Shown piece by piece: positions 18,706 through 27,559 of a stretch of DNA of 64,000 bases. The position numbers were made by a program, and so were the translations under genes. Numbering within the stretch: position 1 is the stretch's first letter; every line of letters starts with the position of its first letter. The stretch is from Pseudomonas sp. ACM7 (lineage in GTDB: Bacteria > Pseudomonadota > Gammaproteobacteria > Pseudomonadales > Pseudomonadaceae), in the NCBI RefSeq assembly GCF_004136015.1, contig NZ_CP024866.1, positions 4,531,046-4,595,045 of the forward strand. The letters are read 5' to 3'. The notes under the pieces are model-generated. The model was not told the DNA's origin and did no database searches. It saw nothing but the letters and a program-made list of their open reading frames with translations.

Positions 18706-19425
18706 TTAAAACGCGGCTTTACCTATCGAGGACCCGCCGTCGACAAACAGAGTTTGCCCGGTGATAAACCCGCTCTGCTCGGACAACAAAAACGCAATCG
18801 CCGCAGCGATCTCCTGCGGTTGCCCCAGCCGACCCATCGGCACGCCGGCCAGATACCGCGCCTCACCTTCGCTGCCCGGCGGATTGTTGGCGCGAAACAG
18901 TTCGGTTTCAGTTGGCCCCGGGGCCACGGCGTTCACTGTTACGCCGGTTTGCGCCAGTTCCAGCGCCCAGGATCGTGTGAAGTTGATCACCGCCGCTTTG
19001 GCCGCCGCATAGGCGGTGCGCTGCGTAATACCCAGCACAGTCAGGCTGGAAATGTTCACCACCCGACCCCAGGCCTTGGCGCGCATGTTCGGCAGCAGTG
19101 CCTGAGTAGCCTGCAAAGCCGAATGCAGGTTGACGCGCATCACGTCGTCGAAAGTATCGAGGTCGATTTCGCCCAGCACCTGCGGGCGCACCAGACCGAC
19201 GTTATTCACCAGCCCGTCGAACTCATAAGTCCTGGCCAGATCCGCCAGCACTTCCTGAGTCAGTGCCCTGTCGCTCAGATCCAGCGGAAACAGGATGCCG
19301 GGAAAGCTCAGGTCGGGCGATCGGGCGATTCCGACCACCCGATGACCCGCGCGGTCCAGGTGCTCGGCGACCGCACGGCCGATGCCTTTGCTGGCACCGG
19401 TGATGAGAAAGGTACGTCGGGTCAT
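18706..19425 (-). CDS. SDR-family oxidoreductase (FabG-like)
   Basis: The 239-aa NAD(P)-dependent short-chain dehydrogenase has the nucleotide motif TGASKGIG (residues 9-16), NNVG, the catalytic Ser region (NISSL) and YAAAKAA for Tyr/Lys. The C-terminal FITGQTLFVDGG is typical of 3-oxoacyl-ACP reductase-like enzymes. The substrate cannot be inferred. An AAGGAG site lies before ATG 19425. Confidence 0.92.
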   Translation of the reverse strand: MTRRTFLITGASKGIGRAVAEHLDRAGHRVVGIARSPDLSFPGILFPLDLSDRALTQEVLADLARTYEFDGLVNNVGLVRPQVLGEIDLDTFDDVMRVNLHSALQATQALLPNMRAKAWGRVVNISSLTVLGITQRTAYAAAKAAVINFTRSWALELAQTGVTVNAVAPGPTETELFRANNPPGSEGEARYLAGVPMGRLGQPQEIAAAIAFLLSEQSGFITGQTLFVDGGSSIGKAAF

Positions 19426-19475
19426 TGCACACTCCTTGAAAGAACATGCCGCGGGTCCGGCGGCATTTGATCGGT

Positions 19476-19571
19476 TCAGCCGCGAATCGCATCCAGCATC
19501 GCGTCAGGCTCAGGACGCTGAGTGTAATCCGGGTTGACCTCGGCGTAACGAACTAGGCTGAGCCAAAGTAT
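19476..19571 (-). pseudogene. C-terminal remnant of an unidentified gene
   Basis: On the minus strand an open stretch of 31 codons without a usable start ends at TGA 19476-19478. It encodes a peptide ending RYAEVNPDYTQRPEPDAML and then DAIRG, with ordinary Pseudomonas-like codons. It looks like the 3' end of a protein gene that lost its 5' part. The in-frame upstream stop is at 19572-19574. The family was not recognised, and a chance open frame cannot be excluded at this length. Confidence 0.35.
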
Positions 19572-19648
19572 TCATTCCTGGGAAGAATGCCGCCGCCCGC
19601 AATCACACTCTGTAAAACAACCGAGCGTCGCGTTCCGGATTTTTGTGC

Positions 19649-19677
19649 TTGAGTAAAGATAACTCTAGGGTTACTTT
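19649..19677 (+). promoter_or_regulatory. Candidate hicAB promoter with embedded palindrome
   Basis: TTGAGT (19649-19654) and TACTTT (19672-19677) are 17 bases apart. The spacer contains the dyad TAAC-TCTAGG-GTTA, within a wider imperfect palindrome (AGTAA...TTACT). HicB-type antitoxins repress their own promoters, so this is a plausible operator; it is inferred only from position and symmetry. Confidence 0.4.
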
Positions 19678-19705
19678 TGTTTGGGCCTGAGCAAGGAGGC
19701 GATTG

Positions 19706-19918
19706 GTGCAGAGCAGGCTATTGATCAAGGAGTTGGAGGAGGCCGGCTGGATACTGGATCGGATTGCCGGCAGTCATCACCTCTTCAAACACCGATACAA
19801 CCCGTACACGATACCCGTCCCTCATCCGAAAAAGGATTTGCCGATCGGGACGGTCAAAAGCATCAGGAGGCGAGCCGGGCTGTATTGCCCGGGAGCCAGT
19901 TACGCAGGAGATCCATAA
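19706..19918 (+). CDS. hicA: HicA-family mRNA interferase toxin
   Basis: HicA toxins are small RNA-binding proteins with a dsRBD-like fold that cleave mRNA. The 70-aa product shows the catalytic-His motif GSHHLF (His24) and the VPHPKKDLPIGTVKSIRRRAG segment split by a turn. GTG 19706 is chosen because AAGGAGG lies eight bases upstream; TTG 19703 would sit closer. The stop overlaps the hicB start as TAATG. Confidence 0.9.
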   Translation: MQSRLLIKELEEAGWILDRIAGSHHLFKHRYNPYTIPVPHPKKDLPIGTVKSIRRRAGLYCPGASYAGDP

Positions 19919-20322
19919 TGCAATATCCAATCTGTATCGAGTGGGGCGACGAGAACACCGCCATCGGTATTCAGATCCCCGATATTCCAGGCGCCGTAAC
20001 GGCCGGGGATACGTTTGAAGACGCCTACAACGCGGCGGTCGAGATTGCCCACATCATGCTTCAGGAGATTGCGGCTGATGGGGAGTCGATTCCCATGCCT
20101 ACATCTGCTGCCGCCCACCGTGGCAATCCGGACTTTGCCGACATGGGCTGGGGAATGCTGGAGCTGGACATCGCGCCGTACATGGGCAAAACCGAGAAGG
20201 TCAATGTGACGCTGCCCGGCTATGTGATCCAGCGTATCGATCGTTATGTGCGTGAGCACAATGTCAAAAGCCGCTCTTCATTTCTGGCAGATGCGGCGAT
20301 GGAGAAGTTGGTTCGGCACTGA
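19918..20322 (+). CDS. hicB: HicB-family antitoxin
   Basis: The 134-aa antitoxin has the partial RNase H-like HicB domain (IEWGDENTAIGIQIPDIPG, DTFEDAYNAA) and a C-terminal ribbon-helix-helix DNA-binding segment (KVNVTLPGYVIQRIDRYV, SRSSFLADAA). It neutralises HicA and probably represses the operon. Translation is coupled to hicA. Confidence 0.92.
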   Translation: MQYPICIEWGDENTAIGIQIPDIPGAVTAGDTFEDAYNAAVEIAHIMLQEIAADGESIPMPTSAAAHRGNPDFADMGWGMLELDIAPYMGKTEKVNVTLPGYVIQRIDRYVREHNVKSRSSFLADAAMEKLVRH

Positions 20323-20355
20323 ATGGTGTCAGTCACACAGCAATTGCAGATCAAC

Positions 20356-20404
20356 CTCGCTCCCGTAGGAGCGAGCGGTGCGGCGGTCCGACTTGCCCGC
20401 GATG
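20356..20404. repeat. Single REP of a third subtype
   Basis: An 8-bp hairpin CTCGCTCC-CGTA-GGAGCGAG continues into a GC-rich tail (CGGTGCGGCGGTCCG, then ACTTGCCCGCG). This is a solitary REP rather than a paired REPIN, located between the convergent hicB and MFS genes. Confidence 0.6.
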
Positions 20405-20415
20405 CTTTTAAAGCT

Positions 20416-21621
20416 TCACGCCGCCGCCAACGAACGCTTCTCCGAAACACTCAAAAACCGTAATAACGCCAACAGCGGAAACGCGCTACCCACCATCACG
20501 ATCCACAACCAGCCGCCGTGTTCATACACAGCACTGGCCACCGAAGAACCAAATGCGCCGCCGATGAAGATGCTGGTCATGTACAGCGCATTCAGGCGAC
20601 TGCGGCTTTTGGCGTCGAGGGCGTAGACCGCGCGTTGGCCGAGGACCATGTTCATTTGTACGCAGAAGTCGAGCACCACGCCGGTGACGGCAAGGCCGAT
20701 GACGCTGTAGACCGGATGGATGAACGCGGGCAGGAAGCTCAGGCTGGCGAACAGCAGGGCCAGCAGTGAAGCGATGCGGGTGTGGCCGGCATCGGCCAGT
20801 CGACCGGCAATGGGGGCGGCGATGGCGCCAATGGCCCCGACCAGGGCGAAGATCGCGATCTGGGTTTGCGACAAGCCATGATTGCGCGCCAGTTCCAGCG
20901 GCACGGCGGTCCAGAACAGGCTGAAGGTGGCGAACATGCACCCCTGGTAAAACGCGCGCTGACGCAACACCGGTTGTTGGCGCAACAGGGTCCACAGAGA
21001 GCCCAGCAACTGACCATAAGAAGCGCTGTGATCAGGCTGACGCTTGGGAATGGTCAGCGCCAGCACGATGCTGATCGCCGCCATCAACACTGCCGCAATC
21101 ACAAACATCGCGCGCCAGCCGAAGTGGTCAGCCACCACGCTGGACACCGGTCGCGCCAACAGAATCCCCAGCAGCAAACCGCCCATGATCCCGCCGACCA
21201 CACGCCCGCGAGACTCTTCCGGTGCCAGATGCGCGGCCAGCGGAATCAGGATTTGCACCGACACCGAACTGAACCCCACCAGCAGCGAGATCAGCAAAAA
21301 CACATTTGGCTGATCGGTGAACGCAGCGGCTAACAGACTGGCAATTGCCACCACCGTGGTAATGATCATCAAGCGGCGGTTTTCCAGCAGATCGCCCAGC
21401 GGCACCAGGAAGAACAGGCCCAACGCGTAACCGATCTGGGTCAGTGAAACGATCAGGCTGGCCATGGTGCTGGTCAGGCCAATGTCCGGCGCGATCAGGC
21501 CGATGATCGGTTGGGCGTAGTAAATGTTGGCAACGATGGCGCCGCAGCAGAAGGCAAACAGCAGCACCATGCCTCGGGTCATTGTTGCGGTGCCGTGGGG
21601 CACCTGGGTCGCTGGGTTCAT
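20416..21621 (-). CDS. MFS transporter, 12-helix
   Basis: The 401-aa product has about 12 membrane helices and MFS signatures: GDLLENRRLMI after helix 2 (motif A) and GRVVGGIMGG. It resembles drug/metabolite exporters of the DHA1 type (NIYYAQPIIGLI near the N-terminus). Substrate not predictable. It is monocistronic, converging on hicB. Confidence 0.9.
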   Translation of the reverse strand: MNPATQVPHGTATMTRGMVLLFAFCCGAIVANIYYAQPIIGLIAPDIGLTSTMASLIVSLTQIGYALGLFFLVPLGDLLENRRLMIITTVVAIASLLAAAFTDQPNVFLLISLLVGFSSVSVQILIPLAAHLAPEESRGRVVGGIMGGLLLGILLARPVSSVVADHFGWRAMFVIAAVLMAAISIVLALTIPKRQPDHSASYGQLLGSLWTLLRQQPVLRQRAFYQGCMFATFSLFWTAVPLELARNHGLSQTQIAIFALVGAIGAIAAPIAGRLADAGHTRIASLLALLFASLSFLPAFIHPVYSVIGLAVTGVVLDFCVQMNMVLGQRAVYALDAKSRSRLNALYMTSIFIGGAFGSSVASAVYEHGGWLWIVMVGSAFPLLALLRFLSVSEKRSLAAA

Positions 21622-21856
21622 AACGGGTCTCGCTGAGCAAAAGAGAATGCGCGCAGGCTAAAGGGCTATCGGAATGGGCAGAAGAGGGTTTGGAGTGATA
21701 GCAATCATTCCGTTGCGGAATGAGTGACGGACGTGTGTGATGTCCATCGAGGAGCCTTGCGTCAAAATATCGAGGTCCGATGATACATTCACTTACATCC
21801 TGTTCGATAGCGTGCTTATGTTCTGTCCTCACGTTTCATAACCGGAAGGCACTTCC

Positions 21857-22486
21857 ATGAATGCGATGTTTCGTCACGTGGTTCGCGGCGCTTCAGTTGT
21901 TACTTTGATCGGCTTGTTCACGGCAGGTCTCGCCCAGGCTGCTGATGCGCCAGGCATGCGCATCGGGGTTCGCGGCGAGATCACCGGGGTCAGCCCCGAC
22001 GTGCTGAAAGTGCACGTCAATAGTGGTGAAAACGTAGTGATCAACCTGACCAAGGACACCAAAGTCCGCGCCGTCACCCTGGCCAACATCGAAGACATCA
22101 AACCCGGAAGTTACATCGGTTCGGCGGCCGTGCCTCAGGAAGACGGCACGCTCAAGGCGCTGGAAGTCCATGTCTTCCCACCGGAGCTGGCTGGTAGCGG
22201 TGATGGACATCGGCCGTTCGATCTGGCCAAGGGCAGCAGCATGACCAATGGCCGCGTGGGCGATCTGGTGGTCAGCAACGGCCGGATTTTGACCGTCAAC
22301 TACAAGGGCGGGCAACAGAAGATTCTGGTGCCGGAGGATGTGCCGATCGTCAATCTGATGCCGGGGGATCGCAGCCTGCTGAAGGTGGGGGTGAAGATCG
22401 TGACGTTTGTGACCCAGAGTGCAGACGGGACGCTCACCGCCCAATCCATCTCGGCCGGCAAGGATGGTGTTACACCGCCGATGTAA
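21857..22486 (+). CDS. Exported protein of unknown function
   Basis: The 209-aa product has a signal peptide (cleavage near AQAADAPG, about residue 28) and a beta-rich mature part made of two similar modules: GVRGEITGVSPDVLKVHVNS and later GRVGDLVVSNGRILTVNYKG. These look like small OB-like or DUF5666-type folds. Start ATG 21857 has GGAAGG upstream. It stands alone between the MFS gene and a REPIN; no function is claimed. Confidence 0.8.
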   Translation: MNAMFRHVVRGASVVTLIGLFTAGLAQAADAPGMRIGVRGEITGVSPDVLKVHVNSGENVVINLTKDTKVRAVTLANIEDIKPGSYIGSAAVPQEDGTLKALEVHVFPPELAGSGDGHRPFDLAKGSSMTNGRVGDLVVSNGRILTVNYKGGQQKILVPEDVPIVNLMPGDRSLLKVGVKIVTFVTQSADGTLTAQSISAGKDGVTPPM

Positions 22487-22499
22487 TGGCTGGTGATAA

Positions 22500-22597
22500 C
22501 CCCTGTGGGAGCGGGCTTGCTCGCGAAAGCGGTGTGACAGTCAACATCTATGCTGAAGGTTATGACCGCTTCGCGAGCAAGCTCGCTCCCACAGGGG
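22500..22597. repeat. REPIN, type B
   Basis: Inverted arms at 22500-22532 and 22565-22597 (CCCCTGTGGGAGCG... and its complement) enclose a 32-bp spacer. The arms differ at the GGGC/GAGC position and at one A insertion. It lies after the exported-protein gene. Confidence 0.9.
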
Positions 22598-22637
22598 ATC
22601 TTCATTGGATACAAGTCTTGTGTCTAACCGCGGCCAC

Positions 22638-22668
22638 AAAAAAGGCGACCTTCTCAAGTCGCCTTTTT
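22638..22668. terminator. Bidirectional terminator between exported protein and sbp
   Basis: Stem AAAAAGGCGAC/GTCGCCTTTTT with A- and T-runs on both sides, able to end transcripts from either convergent gene. Confidence 0.85.
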
Positions 22669-22683
22669 CATTGGACTCAGGAA

Positions 22684-23682
22684 TTACTGACCGCTGTAGA
22701 TCTGATCAAAGATCCCGCCATCATTGAAGTGGGTCTTCTGCACAGTCCGCCAGTCACCAAAGGTCTTCTCCACTGACAGGAAATCCACTTTCGGGAAACG
22801 ATCGGTGTACTTGGCCAACACCGCCGGATCACGCGGACGCAGGTAGTTCGCCGCCGCAATTTCCTGACCTTCCGGCGACCACAGGTACTTCAGGTATTCC
22901 TCGGCCGCAGCGCGGGTGCCTTTCTTGTCGACGGTTTTGTCGACCACCGACACTGGCGGCTCGGCTTCGGCGGAAACACTTGGGTAGATCACTTCGAACT
23001 GATCACGACCAAACTCACGGGCAATCATTTCCGCTTCGTTTTCGAAGGTCACCAGCACATCACCAATCTGGTTGGTCATGAAGGTCGTAGTGGCGGCGCG
23101 GCCACCGGTATCCAGCACCGGCGCTTGTTTGAACAGCTTGCCGACGAAGTCTTTGGCTTTACTTTCGTCGCCACCGTTTTTCAGCACATAACCCCAGGCC
23201 GAGAGGTAGGTGTAGCGGCCGTTACCCGACGTTTTCGGGTTTGGCACGATCACCTGTACGCCGTCCTTGAGCAGGTCGGGCCAGTCTTTCAGGGCTTTCG
23301 GGTTGCCTTTGCGGACGATGAATACGGTGGCTGAGGTGAATGGCGCGCTGTTGTTCGGCAGGCGGGTGACCCAGTTGTCCGGGACCAGTTTGCCGTTGTC
23401 CGCCAGGGCGTTGATGTCGGTAGCCATGTTCATGGTGATGACGTCAGCCGGCAGGCCATCGATCACCGAGCGCGCCTGTTTGCTGGAGCCACCAAAGGAC
23501 ATCTGCAGGGTGATGTTTTCGTTGTGCTCGGCTTGCCAGTGTTTCTGGAAGGCAGTGTTGTAGTCCTTGTAGAAATCACGCATCACGTCGTAGGAAACGT
23601 TAAGCAGGGTCGGTGCGGCCTGAGCCATGCTGGTCAGTGCCAGGCCAGCGGCCAGAAGTGAGGCGCCAAAGAGTTTTTTCAC
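22684..23682 (-). CDS. sbp: Sulfate/thiosulfate ABC transporter substrate-binding protein
   Basis: Sbp binds sulfate in the periplasm for the CysTWA importer. The 332-aa product has a signal peptide (MAQA cleavage, about 22) and family motifs NVSYDVMRDFYKDYN, FGGSSKQARSVI and NPKTSGNGRYT. Start is GTG 23682 with AAGGA upstream. No cysT/W/A follows, so this is an orphan binding protein that must share a permease elsewhere. A REPIN begins 20 bases upstream of the start. Confidence 0.93.
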   Translation of the reverse strand: MKKLFGASLLAAGLALTSMAQAAPTLLNVSYDVMRDFYKDYNTAFQKHWQAEHNENITLQMSFGGSSKQARSVIDGLPADVITMNMATDINALADNGKLVPDNWVTRLPNNSAPFTSATVFIVRKGNPKALKDWPDLLKDGVQVIVPNPKTSGNGRYTYLSAWGYVLKNGGDESKAKDFVGKLFKQAPVLDTGGRAATTTFMTNQIGDVLVTFENEAEMIAREFGRDQFEVIYPSVSAEAEPPVSVVDKTVDKKGTRAAAEEYLKYLWSPEGQEIAAANYLRPRDPAVLAKYTDRFPKVDFLSVEKTFGDWRTVQKTHFNDGGIFDQIYSGQ

Positions 23683-23701
23683 TGCGCAGTCCTTGTTCTT
23701 T

Positions 23702-23779
23702 GTAGGAGCTGCCGCAGGCTGCGATCTTTTGATGTTGATTCTTCAAGATCAAAAGATCGCAGCCTGCGGCAGCTCCTAC
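23702..23779. repeat. REPIN, type A, in the sbp leader
   Basis: Perfect 29-bp arms at 23702-23730 and 23751-23779, identical in arm sequence to the copy at 5090. It starts 20 bases upstream of the sbp GTG, so it is probably transcribed as part of the sbp 5' UTR. Confidence 0.93.
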
Positions 23780-23827
23780 GGGTTAGTTGTCAGTTATCTA
23801 AGAGATGTTGCCACTGTTTTGCCAGCG

Positions 23828-23856
23828 ACTATAACGGGGCTCGCATAGTCCTTTAA
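23828..23856 (-). promoter_or_regulatory. Candidate sbp promoter upstream of the REPIN
   Basis: On the minus strand TTAAAG, 17 bases, then TATAGT (plus-strand ACTATA at 23828-23833). This would place the REPIN inside the transcript. The -35 is weak, so activation (for example by CysB) would be expected; that is inference. Confidence 0.35.
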
Positions 23857-23875
23857 AGATTAAAAAGTACTTTGC

Positions 23876-24700
23876 TTATTCCATTTTCTTAAACAATGCA
23901 TTCCCGCATCGGGAGCAGAACGCCGCCCCATGCTCGTGGTTGTTTTTCTTGCACACAGGGCAGTCATGTTGCAGTTGTTCGCCGCGCATCGCGCTGGCCA
24001 GTTCGGCGGTAAAAATCCCCGTAGGTACGGCGATGATCGAGTAACCGGTGATCATCACCAGCGACGAAATCACCTGACCCAGCGGCGTTTTAGGCACGAT
24101 GTCGCCGAAGCCCACGGTGGTCAGCGTGACGATAGCCCAATAGATGCCTTTGGGAATGCTGGTGAAGCCGTGCTCCGGGCCTTCGATCACGTACATCAGC
24201 GTACCGAACACCGTCACCAAGGTGCAGACGCTGACCAGAAACACCACGATCTTCTGCTTGCTGCCGCGCAATGCGGACATCAGATAGTTGGCTTGCTTCA
24301 GATACGGGCTGAGTTTGAGCACGCGGAAAATCCGCAGCATCCGAATGATCCGGATGATCAGCAGGTACTGCGCATCGGCGTAGTACAACGCAAGAACGCC
24401 GGGCACGATCGCCAGCAAATCCACCAGCCCATAAAAGCTGAACGCATAGCGCAACGGCTTGGGCGAGCAGTACAGCCGCAGGCCGTATTCGATGGCGAAG
24501 ATGACGGTGAAGCCCCACTCGATGTACGCCAGCACGTTGGCGTAGTTCTGGTGAACCGCATCGATGCTGTCGAGCATCACGATCACAATGCTGGCGAGGA
24601 TGATCAACAGCAGGGTGCCGTCGAAGCGCCGCCCAGCCACGGTGTCGCTCTGGAAAATCATGACGTAGAGGCGTTGGCGCCAGTTGTTGTTGCATTCCAT
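23876..24700 (-). CDS. Voltage-gated-type potassium channel with C-terminal zinc ribbon
   Basis: The 274-aa ion channel has six membrane segments. S4 (about 111-130) is Arg-rich (IIRIIRMLRIFRVLKL), and the pore selectivity filter is TTVGFGD (residues 194-200), indicating K+ selectivity. The cytoplasmic tail ends in a four-cysteine ribbon, CPVC (247/250) and CSRC (262/265), which is not part of the basic channel fold. Monocistronic, divergent from the autotransporter. Confidence 0.92.
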   Translation of the reverse strand: MECNNNWRQRLYVMIFQSDTVAGRRFDGTLLLIILASIVIVMLDSIDAVHQNYANVLAYIEWGFTVIFAIEYGLRLYCSPKPLRYAFSFYGLVDLLAIVPGVLALYYADAQYLLIIRIIRMLRIFRVLKLSPYLKQANYLMSALRGSKQKIVVFLVSVCTLVTVFGTLMYVIEGPEHGFTSIPKGIYWAIVTLTTVGFGDIVPKTPLGQVISSLVMITGYSIIAVPTGIFTAELASAMRGEQLQHDCPVCKKNNHEHGAAFCSRCGNALFKKME

Positions 24701-24918
24701 AAGGTCTTGCCCAAGCCGAAAATGAGAGAAGCCTGGGTGATTGACGAGGATTGCGCAAGCAGGACGCCGGGTACGCCATGTTCAGCCGGTTCTAGTCGTT
24801 CATGGCTTAAGAAATTGATTACCTCGTCGATATATCGACTTCCCACAGAACAAGAACCTTTGTTTCGATGTGCTGCCCAGATTTCAGGCGATGGGTTTCA
24901 AAACCACACGGAAGCGAT

Positions 24919-27498
24919 ATGGATAGTCAGTTTTTCAAGAAAAGCCTGCTGGCAATGGTTGTCAGCACTTCGACCGCTCAGGTATTTGCCAGCGAGTACG
25001 ACCTGAGCCAGGGTTTCAAGGACTGGAGTGGTCAAACCCTCGGTGAAACCTTGACCCTGACCGGGCAACGGACCCGCCAGAGCAACACGGACAAAACGGG
25101 TGTCACGTTCTTCCAGAACACCGTCGCGGGCTCACTCATTAACCGGGGCGACTTCACTTTCGACGCTCAAGGCGCGACGGTGACCGGGATCGGACTGGAT
25201 GCCGGTTTCCATGGCTTGAACTCTATCGGCAGCAACATCCAGGGTGACTTCATCAATGCCGGCAAGCTTTCTCTTTCCAACGTGAACAACGCTGAGGGAA
25301 TCGAGATCGGCAATACCACTATCACCGGCAATGTCATCAACGCCGGTACTGTCTCCATCACTCAGGCATCGGGAGCCAATATCTATGGCGAGCCTGAGGG
25401 TATCTACTTGCATGGGACCACTATTGGCGGCGATCTGATCAACAGTGGTGTTGTCGATGTGCAGGGTAACTATGCCATGGGGCTGATTCTGGATTCCCAT
25501 TACGGGCATCCCGTGAGCATCGCCGGCAGGCTTCTCAACTCAGGGACGATTCGTGCCACGGGTCAGGGCGCGTCCGCTTTTCACGTAGAAATCCAAACCA
25601 GTGCGTTGAGGATCGAGAACAGCGGCTCGATCATAAGCGCTGGCAAGAACTCCGCGGCTATCGAGTTTTTGGATGGTTCAGTCGGTTATTTGCTCAACAC
25701 CGGGACTATTGAGGCATCGGGTGAAGACGCCGTGGGCATCAAGCTCGGCGGTGCCACTTTCACGCAGAATGCTGTGTCTGGCGCTCGGGGCATTATCAAC
25801 TCCGGCAATATCACTGCAGACGGTGTTGCGATCCAGGTCGATGCAGGCCAGACATCAGCGTTCGAGATCAACCAGCAAGGTGGCGAAATTCGCAGCAATC
25901 ATGCGGCGGCCATCGATGGCGCAGGGTTGGCGCACCTGAACTGGACCGGCGGTGCGATCAAGGGCGATCTGCTCAATCTCAACGGGGTAAATGTTGCTGG
26001 TCAGGCCAATTACACCGGTAGCAAAATCGACAGTACGGTTTCCGTCGTTTCGGGCTCTCTGAACCTTCAGAACCAGGGGGCCGAAATTACCGGTGACCTG
26101 AACGTCGGTACCAACAGTGGTATCGATATGTTGCTTTCGGACCGCGTCACACCTGGTACGCCTTATTTGACGGTGGACGGCAAGGCCACCTTCGCTCAGT
26201 CCTCGAAAGTGACGCTGAATGCCAAACCAGGTGACTTCACACCGACCGCTGCCGGCACTCAATACACCCTGGTCAAGGCCAGCAGCCTGCAGAACAACGG
26301 GTTGAGCGTTATCAGTTCGTCCTCGTTGTTAAACGTCGCCAGCTATACAACCGATGCCCAGACGGTCAATGCGCTGGTCACACTGAAAAGTGACAGTCAG
26401 GTGGATGAAGAGCAGGGGAGCATCGGTACTTCCAGAAGCACCCGCGAGATTCTCAATCGCTTCAAGAATGGCCCGCTGGGACAATTGAACAGTGATGATG
26501 CGGTCTTCAAAGCCTTTGCCAACGCCTCCTCTCAAAAGGAACTGGCAAAGCTCGGTGAGCAACTGGCTCCGGAAGTCAGCGGTGGGGCGGTCAATGCGGC
26601 AGTGTCGGGTCAGGCGATGATGAATGGTGCGATCAGCAACCGCGTGTCCGGTCTGCGTTCGGGGCTCTCATCAGGGGATTCGCTGGCAGATACTGGCGTA
26701 TGGATTCAGGGTTTGAGCAGCAACCAGGATCAGGACAGCCGTGATGCAGTCGCCGGTTACTCGGCCAACAGCAGCGGTGTTGCTGTCGGGGCGGATGGCA
26801 AGCTGAATGCCAATTCCACCGTGGGCTTGGCCTATTCGTATCTGAACACCAACGTCACCTCCGATACCGGAAATAAAACCGATGTACAGGGCAGCGCATT
26901 GACGCTGTACGGTAGCTGGGACCAACGCAACTGGTTTGTCGATGGCAGCCTCAGTTACGGGCGCAATGACAATGACAGCAAACGCTATATCGCCGACAGC
27001 GTGGCCAAGGCCAGCTACAACAGTGACGCATGGGCACTGAGCGTCTTGAGCGGTTATACCTTCAAACTCACTGACCAACTGATTGTCGAACCGCGCGTCG
27101 CCGCACGTTACACCAATATTCAACTGGACAGTTTTAATGAGCATGGTTCCTCCGCCGCCCTGCACTCCAATGCCCAGCGCTTCGAAATTGGCGAGCTGGG
27201 TGCCGGGTTGCGAATGGCCGCTGACGTGCCATTGCTCAATGGCACCCTTACACCTGAAGCGAGCATGATGGCTTACCATGACTTCATCGGTGACCAGATC
27301 AATCAGACCTCCAGTTTCACCTTGGGGGGCTCGCCTTTCATTGTCGCGGGAGCCAGTCCGGTGCGTGATAGTTATGAAGGTCGCGTAGGGGCGAAGTATC
27401 AAATTGATGCTCTAACCTTGGGGACCCATTACAGCTATCAAGCGAAGACCGGTTTTAACGCCTACACCTTTACCCTTGAAGCGCGCTACGCTTTTTGA
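24919..27498 (+). CDS. Autotransporter (type Va secretion) with repeat-rich passenger
   Basis: The 859-aa protein has a signal peptide (cleavage near VFAS, about 24), a passenger of about 560 residues and a C-terminal beta-barrel domain (about 600-859) ending in the aromatic LEARYAF. The passenger holds repeated short units such as LINSGVVDVQG, LLNSGTIRATG, IENSGSIISAG, LLNTGTIEASG and IINSGNITADG, as expected for a beta-helix. ATG 24919 (GGAAG upstream) is chosen over an upstream in-frame ATG at 24868. No protease or adhesin active site was recognised, so its role at the cell surface is unknown. Confidence 0.9.
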   Translation: MDSQFFKKSLLAMVVSTSTAQVFASEYDLSQGFKDWSGQTLGETLTLTGQRTRQSNTDKTGVTFFQNTVAGSLINRGDFTFDAQGATVTGIGLDAGFHGLNSIGSNIQGDFINAGKLSLSNVNNAEGIEIGNTTITGNVINAGTVSITQASGANIYGEPEGIYLHGTTIGGDLINSGVVDVQGNYAMGLILDSHYGHPVSIAGRLLNSGTIRATGQGASAFHVEIQTSALRIENSGSIISAGKNSAAIEFLDGSVGYLLNTGTIEASGEDAVGIKLGGATFTQNAVSGARGIINSGNITADGVAIQVDAGQTSAFEINQQGGEIRSNHAAAIDGAGLAHLNWTGGAIKGDLLNLNGVNVAGQANYTGSKIDSTVSVVSGSLNLQNQGAEITGDLNVGTNSGIDMLLSDRVTPGTPYLTVDGKATFAQSSKVTLNAKPGDFTPTAAGTQYTLVKASSLQNNGLSVISSSSLLNVASYTTDAQTVNALVTLKSDSQVDEEQGSIGTSRSTREILNRFKNGPLGQLNSDDAVFKAFANASSQKELAKLGEQLAPEVSGGAVNAAVSGQAMMNGAISNRVSGLRSGLSSGDSLADTGVWIQGLSSNQDQDSRDAVAGYSANSSGVAVGADGKLNANSTVGLAYSYLNTNVTSDTGNKTDVQGSALTLYGSWDQRNWFVDGSLSYGRNDNDSKRYIADSVAKASYNSDAWALSVLSGYTFKLTDQLIVEPRVAARYTNIQLDSFNEHGSSAALHSNAQRFEIGELGAGLRMAADVPLLNGTLTPEASMMAYHDFIGDQINQTSSFTLGGSPFIVAGASPVRDSYEGRVGAKYQIDALTLGTHYSYQAKTGFNAYTFTLEARYAF

Positions 27499-27559
27499 TC
27501 GACTGGATTGCAACGGTTCGCGCTGGCGGACCGTTGCGTCTGATCAACAGATTAAAACC

